Assembly (NCBI RefSeq): GCF_014633365.1
Contig: NW_026267104.1
Location: 6,694,587 to 6,758,586 of the forward strand
Length of the DNA: 64,000 nucleotides
Direction: 5' to 3'
From: Diospyros lotus
Lineage: Eukaryota; Streptophyta; Magnoliopsida; Ericales; Ebenaceae
Shown piece by piece: positions 61,247 to 64,000 of the stretch (positions are counted from its first letter, which is position 1; every line of letters begins with the position of its first letter). The notes under the pieces are model-generated. The model was not told the DNA's origin. It made no database searches and saw only the letters and a list, made by a program, of their open reading frames with translations. The translations under genes were made by a program, and so were the position numbers.

Positions 61247-63414
61247 GAACAGGGGGTTTTTTCTGCTCGGATGTCGCTAGAGATGATATTTGGAACTGTT
61301 CTCCCTACTGAGATATCCAGCTTTGCAGCAATAGCCTCTTATTCCATTTGCAGTTATATGGCATTTGTGGAGGAAGAGGAACAATAAAGGCTTTGAATAG
61401 ATTAAGCATTCAACTCATCACATCGAGGACTCAATTCTTCCTTTACTCATCTTTGTAGTCCCAGAGTTTGGATCATTTTCTGTTTCTTTTTCTTTCTTTT
61501 TTTTCTTTTTCTAGATGACCTGCTGTAATTTCAACTTTGTTATCTTATTTTGCTGCATAGGGTTCACCAACTTTAATATTGCTTTATTTATTAAAAGAAA
61601 AAAGTTTTTGCAGTCTTATTGAAAGCCAACCTCTATTTTCCAGATAAGAGAGGTACGTGACATTTTTCTTTTATCAGTAAATTATTGTAGAAAAAACCTA
61701 AATAAAAAGGGGCAAACCCAAAATGAAGATGAATAACGAAACTTACATTACATATGCAAACTACATAAAATAAGAGAGACTAAAAGGAAAATCTTCCCTA
61801 ATTCATAGGAAGGAGGAAGCCTGGGGGATATCTACAAATAAGAACCCATGTGACAAATCTCTCCAACTACAAAACACTTTCTACAAAAATGAGTTCCTTA
61901 AACAATTTAATGTAGCAACTGTGATGTAAATATACAAAAATGAGTTGGTGGTGCAACATGTTGATGTTCCATTGTAGCACAATCTGAAACTAAAATATAA
62001 ACAGATAAAAAGCAAACAAAAAGTTAAACATATAATGTAGCAACATGTTGGTTGTTTTTTTATTATTATTAACCTTTCTCAATATAGGATGTATATAACA
62101 TGCTCAATATCTTGTCTAAAGAACAATAGCTAAATATTCACTACTCTTGTAAGCCAAAGCTTCCATTTGAAAGAATTACTTACCAGGAGCAACCACGCAA
62201 GAGACCACACTCTTAGCACACCCTTTCATTCCATCATTGCGAACAGGTGTGTACACAAGTTCCACGCATCTTCCCACATCTTCCAAGGTCAAGTCCAAGA
62301 AGTCTGCTAATGGAATATTTTAAGCATTTAATCTAATACTCAAATAAGATATGTTATAACAAGAAAAGAATGAACAAACAAGAAGTAGATAAAGAAAATA
62401 ATATCAAAGAAAGATAACTAACCACCAGCATTTAGTTTATCTTTGACTCCATTACTTTTCACTCTAAACCATTCGTATAAGCATTCTCCTTTTTCTCTGA
62501 ATCAAGATTTAAATGCTTCAATTTCTGGGGCAAATCAAGTTCAGAAATAAAAGTAGTCAATAAGACAGTTGACCAGATATCTCACCCTCCACTATAAGAA
62601 GCAATGAAGCTCAAGCGTTCTCCTTCCACAAATGATCCAAGAAATTCAAGCGACCAGCAAGTAGGTGGTCCTGCAATAAGGAATGATATTACTACTAGGA
62701 ACATACATAGGCATCATCAGCATAGCAAATCGAATGATTGGCTTCACCAACTCCACTACATTCTTAAAGGAAAAGAAAACTGCAACCAACTAATGCCCGA
62801 ACATCACATTATCAGAAACTGCTGCAAAGAAATCACTTGCAGACCAGGCATTACTGGTCCAGTTTATTAAGCAAGAACTGAAGAAGCGTGACCATTATGT
62901 TATCAAAAGCAACAAAATGACACATTTCCATACCAGGTATTATTGGGCCAATTTGTTCAGAAAGCACAATTGGACCACGAGCCCAATCACTCCTTATAGG
63001 CTCACATAAAACCGATATAAAGTAGCCAATGTCATCAACAGAGAGTATGTATGATGATGTAGTAGCATCCTTAATTTCAGTCTGAGTGCCATCTGAACTA
63101 GTCTGCACAAGCACATTCTATTATTCAGCAAGTGAAGCAGCCAACAATCAATTGTCATTGAACAAAAATTGAAGTTAATGGACCAATTACTTAAGTTAAC
63201 AGCATAAAATGAACACAATCAACTGATTCTTTAGAATCAGGTTATGGAAATGTGCATTGGTGGGAGTACGACAAACTTATGTCAAACAAAAGTACCCGGA
63301 ACCAACGAAAAATTGAGTCTCCCTCTTCACCACCCCAATACTTTTTATCAACAGTCAGCGTACAGCCTTCAACAGCAGTTCCAACTACTTGCAAAGAAAG
63401 TAATCTTGGGCTAC
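32843..63414 (-). CDS. AIR9: AIR9 microtubule-associated protein (3' 17 exons, 5' half outside the window)
   Basis: AIR9 is a plant protein of about 1,700 residues that binds microtubules and marks the preprophase band and cortical division site. Exons in coding order: 63414-63296, 63102-62934, 62670-62586, 62496-62423, 62303-62184, 61098-60903, 60803-60682, 60117-59910, 58634-58561, 43007-42869, 40259-40078, 38890-38735, 37591-37460, 35848-35790, 35211-35179, 35045-34914, 33019-32843. All junctions keep the frame, giving about 725 residues. Six A9 (Ig-like) repeats of 93-107 residues are each bounded by phase-1 introns after a PG pair; each carries a [YWC]xPxRxD-type signature such as YTPVREDGVEG. 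The conserved tail follows: LCDKDRSLKK, ERRLLEVNRKRIKVVKPGSK, TEIRGSYTPPFH and LVQTRHLRDVIVLVIRG, ending LKIEN. The Ser-rich, LRR and first A9 parts lie right of the window. Confidence 0.95.
33020..33474. other. AIR9 last intron, right part, nothing recognised
   Basis: AT-rich. The phrase CCAAGCTGGTAGTCCATATA near 33131 recurs with one change at about 37722 in another AIR9 intron, a short shared repeat of unknown type. Confidence 0.45.
33475..34472 (+). mobile_element. Gypsy-type LTR, probably solo, in the last AIR9 intron
   Basis: The stretch has a TATA-like GAGGATAAAAGGAAGAGG at about 34199, then TCTCTCTCTACTC. CTGACTTAAACATCGGAGTG at about 34301 is close to the CTGACTTGAGCGTCGGAGTG word common in plant Gypsy LTRs. 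The right end CAGCAACA at 34472 is also typical. The left edge, placed near 33475, is a guess and no target duplication was found. It lies antisense to AIR9. No internal domain or second LTR is nearby. Confidence 0.55.
34473..34913. other. AIR9 intron DNA, nothing recognised
   Basis: Short AT-rich stretch next to the donor of exon 34914-35045. No element or coding signal. Confidence 0.45.
35849..37459. other. AIR9 intron with microsatellites
   Basis: 1.6-kb AT-rich intron holding a TA repeat at about 36848-36858 and an AC repeat at about 37006-37028 followed by A10. No element recognised. Confidence 0.5.
37864..38162 (+). mobile_element. TRIM (miniature LTR retrotransposon), copy 1
   Basis: A 299-bp element with 91- and 93-bp LTRs (37864-37954 and 38070-38162), both starting TGTTRAGAGTAAAAATGAT and ending AATTTAACA. 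The primer site TGGTATCAGAGC abuts the left LTR (37955-37966), and the purine tract GAGAGGGGCA abuts the right LTR. The flanks ATTCA (37859-37863) and ATTGA (38163-38167) match at four of five bases. No coding capacity. Antisense to AIR9. Confidence 0.87.
38163..38734. other. AIR9 intron DNA, nothing recognised
   Basis: AT-rich, with an A14 tract at about 38607. No element edge found. Confidence 0.45.
38891..39657. other. AIR9 intron DNA, nothing recognised
   Basis: AT-rich stretch between exon 38735-38890 and the solo LTR. Confidence 0.45.
39658..39979 (+). mobile_element. Solo LTR (Copia-like) in an AIR9 intron
   Basis: A 322-bp LTR starting TGTTAAGAGAAGTAG and ending TCTTGCTTCA, flanked by an exact 5-bp target duplication GAAGG (39653-39657 and 39980-39984). 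A TATA-like CACATATATATATACCC lies at about 39846. It is the same family as the solo LTR at 19022-19304. No internal sequence remains. Confidence 0.9.
40260..42663. other. AIR9 intron, mostly unrecognised, possible old LTR segment
   Basis: The stretch 41280-41960 has a lower AT content and repeated GTTGACT, GTCAAC and GGTGGTCCAGGTG words, as in the LTRs of some Gypsy elements. No ends, domains or target duplication could be found, so no element is called. The rest is AT-rich. Confidence 0.35.
42664..42921 (-). repeat. 129-bp tandem duplication covering an AIR9 exon end and its splice donor
   Basis: 42664-42792 and 42793-42921 are direct repeats starting ATTCAGGTTTTTCAAAC, with roughly a tenth of positions different. 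The right copy holds the last 53 bp of exon 42869-43007 and its donor TG/GTATGG. The left copy holds a decayed duplicate of the same 53 bp and an identical donor at about 42739, now inside the intron. The duplicated exon piece lacks its own acceptor. Confidence 0.9.
43732..45560 (-). pseudogene. Copia B reverse transcriptase and RNase H, broken
   Basis: Minus-strand pieces. 45549-45241 gives the connector with YDLGIPIALRKWVRSCTKHP. The reverse transcriptase core between about 45240 and 44400 is scattered over frames. RNase H at 44370-43954 shows RPDIAYAVSIISQFVRLPTK, then VDFDWTGSIEDSRSASGYC and VVARSSVEAEYRAIAQGI. 43914-43732 ends with EANILTKAMQKQGFESLRGN. Stops separate the pieces. Confidence 0.85.
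45846..47151 (-). pseudogene. Copia B protease and integrase region, broken
   Basis: The pre-integrase zinc region at 46648-46370 reads MLWHQRLGHPSLEDLRVLYP then YCEHCILAKQTKNSHPNH and TPNLTNTRWFITFIDDHT. The integrase at 46388-45846 reads ILRFDNGREYFSNEFNQYL, HQSSCPYNSQQNGIVETKNL and [21 protein letters not shown] frameshift separates the two. Protease sequence upstream (47151-46660) is badly decayed. Confidence 0.85.
47422..48099 (-). pseudogene. Copia B gag, broken by a stop
   Basis: The frame starts at an ATG at 48099 (MDEIPTASETSTT). It reaches KLNGTNFQE, where a TGA stands at the Trp of the FREW motif seen in Copia A, then continues in frame through SMESKIRRTYLFYNIASEIW and FDFLHGLNSDLDEVGGRLLG to 47422. 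The zinc-knuckle part beyond (about 47400-47200) is decayed. One point mutation thus cuts gag near residue 60. Confidence 0.85.
49068..49386 (-). mobile_element. TRIM, copy 2
   Basis: LTRs at 49068-49154 and 49264-49386. On the minus strand the LTR starts TGTTGAAAGTAAAA and the primer site is the variant TGATATTAGAGC. The purine tract GTGAGAGGGCA lies before the other LTR. The higher-coordinate LTR is longer because of a T-rich internal duplication at about 49325-49375. The flanks TATGA and TATTC agree poorly. It is the same family as copies at 37864 and 59099. It sits only 19 bp from the left end of Copia C. Confidence 0.8.
49753..51960 (-). pseudogene. Copia C integrase end, reverse transcriptase and RNase H
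   Basis: 51948-50827 is one long open stretch. It holds the integrase C terminus (KCIFIGYSHGHAGYKCLHPS), a Ser/Pro-rich linker and the first half of the reverse transcriptase (EEEYTALQRNHTWDLVP, YKTRLVAKGFHQNPDIDYAE, QQVDANNAFLNGDLSEDVFM, LKKSLYGLKHAPRACY). 50796-50359 continues with VLVYVDDILITCSD (the active-site YVDD box). RNase H ends at 50106-49753 with HARTKHLEIDIHFVREKVEN and QIADVFAKGLARSRFQLLCD. Stops or shifts at about 50820, 50360 and 50150 break it. The reverse transcriptase core is nearly whole. Confidence 0.88.
52534..53637 (-). pseudogene. Gag-like protein of the nested element, one premature stop
   Basis: The frame opens at an ATG at 53637 (MAEGLIAATKEFKDLRRQLD, coiled-coil-like). 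It meets TAG at 53547-53545 and then runs open for 331 codons. The central part is a Gypsy-type retrotransposon gag fold: DRDRPKWWIQQCERAFYQHR, KVKMAATNLSGIPYIWFQNW, LSWPQFVIDLSNRFGERTKT. After it comes an acidic stretch (EMQEADEEEKEVVEGIEELG) and a region I do not recognise. It ends in a highly basic Lys/Arg tail (KRKQKRREKQDKKKEK). No zinc knuckle, protease or polymerase is present. Alternatively the open part starts at a later codon and still works. Confidence 0.75.
53640..55405. other. Long 5' leader of the nested element, non-coding
   Basis: 1.77 kb between the 5' LTR and the gag start. Rich in short Pro/Ser-coding words and in TTCGAATCATC, TTCCGA and CGATTCA repeats, but both strands are full of stops. 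No known domain was recognised. Confidence 0.5.
55737..56500 (-). pseudogene. Copia C integrase N-terminal half, broken
   Basis: The pre-integrase part at 56464-56240 reads MIKDKNTGQVLLRGQLKDGLYQL. The zinc and catalytic regions follow on the minus strand down to 55740, with several stops. The QQNxVVERKH motif at the junction is shared between this side and 52103, split by the nested element. Confidence 0.75.
56699..57893 (-). pseudogene. Copia C gag and protease, broken
   Basis: Gag starts at an ATG at 57893 (MNPSPVQGASSPSPPR) and has LDFGNYIFWKTQLLTTIRAY. It continues at 57415-57182 with DDKELLFAILNGLDHDYKTV and ends in a zinc knuckle CQLCGKPGHLVDRCYHRF at about 57000. The protease active site appears as SWFVDSGATNHITTNF at about 56745. 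Stops and shifts separate the blocks. Confidence 0.82.
58635..59098. other. AIR9 intron DNA, nothing recognised
   Basis: AT-rich, between exon 58561-58634 and the TRIM at 59099. Confidence 0.45.
59099..59425 (-). mobile_element. TRIM, copy 3, with a homopolymer expansion in one LTR
   Basis: LTRs at 59099-59174 and 59285-59425. The primer site variant TGGTATTAGAGTAGG lies at 59284-59270. Both LTRs end in the family's TTAACA or TCAACA words. The higher-coordinate LTR carries a T27 then G23 tract at about 59324-59373, absent from the other copies. No clear target duplication. It belongs to the family of the copies at 37864 and 49068. Confidence 0.72.
59324..59373. repeat. T run followed by G run
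   Basis: An uninterrupted T tract of about 27 directly followed by a G tract of about 23, inside one LTR of TRIM copy 3. Tract lengths in an assembly are not reliable. Confidence 0.9.
59426..59909. other. AIR9 intron DNA, nothing recognised
   Basis: AT-rich stretch ending in an A-rich tract near exon 59910-60117. No element edge found. Confidence 0.45.
60407..60580 (-). mobile_element. tRNA-derived SINE, Au-SINE type
   Basis: On the minus strand it starts GGGCAAGCCTTGGGCCCAAT, an A box followed by GATAAGGTTGC. A B-box-like CCAGGTTTGAGTTTGG follows. Then come TTTGCAAAAAAAGCAAGAGA and GGCTGCATACAAATAC, and the 3' end is GGGGAGCTTTGTACACTAGG then CCCTTTTTT. This order and wording is that of the Au SINE family known across flowering plants (from memory; no search run). 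No target duplication could be set. It lies sense to AIR9. Confidence 0.82.
61099..62183. other. AIR9 intron with a TA/GA microsatellite
   Basis: The tract 61197-61244 is a TATATG/TA repeat passing into (GA)n. The rest of the 1.1-kb intron is AT-rich and no element was recognised. Confidence 0.5.
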
Positions 63415-64000
63415 CTGGTAACCAACCGCAGTCATTTTAGACATCAGTGATTATAATCACTACCCATACTAGTCCCATAAGTATTCACACAGGACCTGCA
63501 CATGATTTTAGGGTGGAAGTGTGAATTCTGTGCCATTATCCTTAGTGTGTGTGGTGTGTGAATGAGCACAAACATTTTTTACAAGGATGAGAGACATAAA
63601 ATCCTTGTAAAACATAAACTGTTTTCAACTATCCTGATCTCAATCTTTAAGGGAAAATCAGAGCAATTGCAACAAGATAGTTACTGTAACCTCATCTCTT
63701 CATAAATATGTACATGTTTTTTAACTCTGAAGCAACAGAATTTAGAAAGAGTAGATATATTATTGTTCAATAACTCAACTATTGAAATAAAACAGTAGAA
63801 AGCATAGGGCTTGACAAATAAATTGTTCACTACTTAGCAGAAACAAGAGTCGTGTGCCCATAGATGGCGTTTGTAGAAGTTAGAGAACAGTCAAAAGGTC
63901 AGCTTCGAAGCAGGCAAATTTGTACAGGTTGCAGACCAGAGGATTAAAATTTGAAGGGTCAATAACTAGAAATAGTTTGTCAAAGACGGGAAACCTTTGG
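63415..64000. other. AIR9 intron up to the window edge
   Basis: Upstream of the acceptor GGTTACCAG of exon 63414-63296. No further AIR9 exon was found before 64000, so this intron is longer than 585 bp and continues past the window. Confidence 0.5.

Overview
This window is plant nuclear DNA from an angiosperm, most likely a dicot. It shows split genes with GT-AG introns, AT-rich introns and intergenic DNA, and many LTR retrotransposons of plant type primed by initiator-tRNA-Met. I could not fix the species. No prokaryotic operon, CRISPR array or rRNA was seen, and no intact tRNA was found.

Four host genes are present. (1) 778-22936, plus strand: the C-terminal nine coding exons of CCC1, a cation-chloride cotransporter; its first exons lie left of the window. 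(2) 25714-27492 and (3) 30178-31920, plus strand: two intronless cationic amino acid transporters of the CAT1/CAT5/CAT8 group, a tandem duplicate pair. (4) 63414-32843, minus strand: the last 17 exons of AIR9, a large microtubule-associated protein. These exons encode six A9 (Ig-like) repeats and the conserved C-terminal tail; the 5' half lies right of the window. For CCC1 and AIR9 I derived every exon edge from splice sites and checked that the reading frame runs through all junctions.

Most of the rest is transposon DNA, mainly in introns. The CCC1 introns hold a truncated antisense Copia (1-577), an antisense Copia 3' end (about 1166-1700), a full-length dead Copia (1862-7068, TSD TTTCA), a possible Gypsy LTR end (to 8582), a block rich in one short motif (about 12980-13740), a solo LTR (19022-19304) and a 600-bp non-autonomous hAT element with an exact 8-bp TSD (20436-21035). 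Between the two CAT genes sits a 1.65-kb internally deleted Copia that keeps only gag sequence (TSD GTAAA). In the AIR9 introns are a Gypsy-like LTR (to 34472), a TRIM (37864-38162), a solo LTR (39658-39979, TSD GAAGG), a SINE (60407-60580), another TRIM (59099-59425) and one 15.5-kb intron (43008-58560) that is about 91% transposon. That intron holds Copia B, a TRIM, and Copia C carrying a nested gag-only LTR element.

The host genes are housekeeping-type membrane transport and cytoskeleton genes; nothing in the sequence shows that they act together. I found no convincing new host system. The most notable material is the dated nested stack, the gag-only element, a TRIM family with three copies, and a tandem duplication of one AIR9 exon end with its splice donor.
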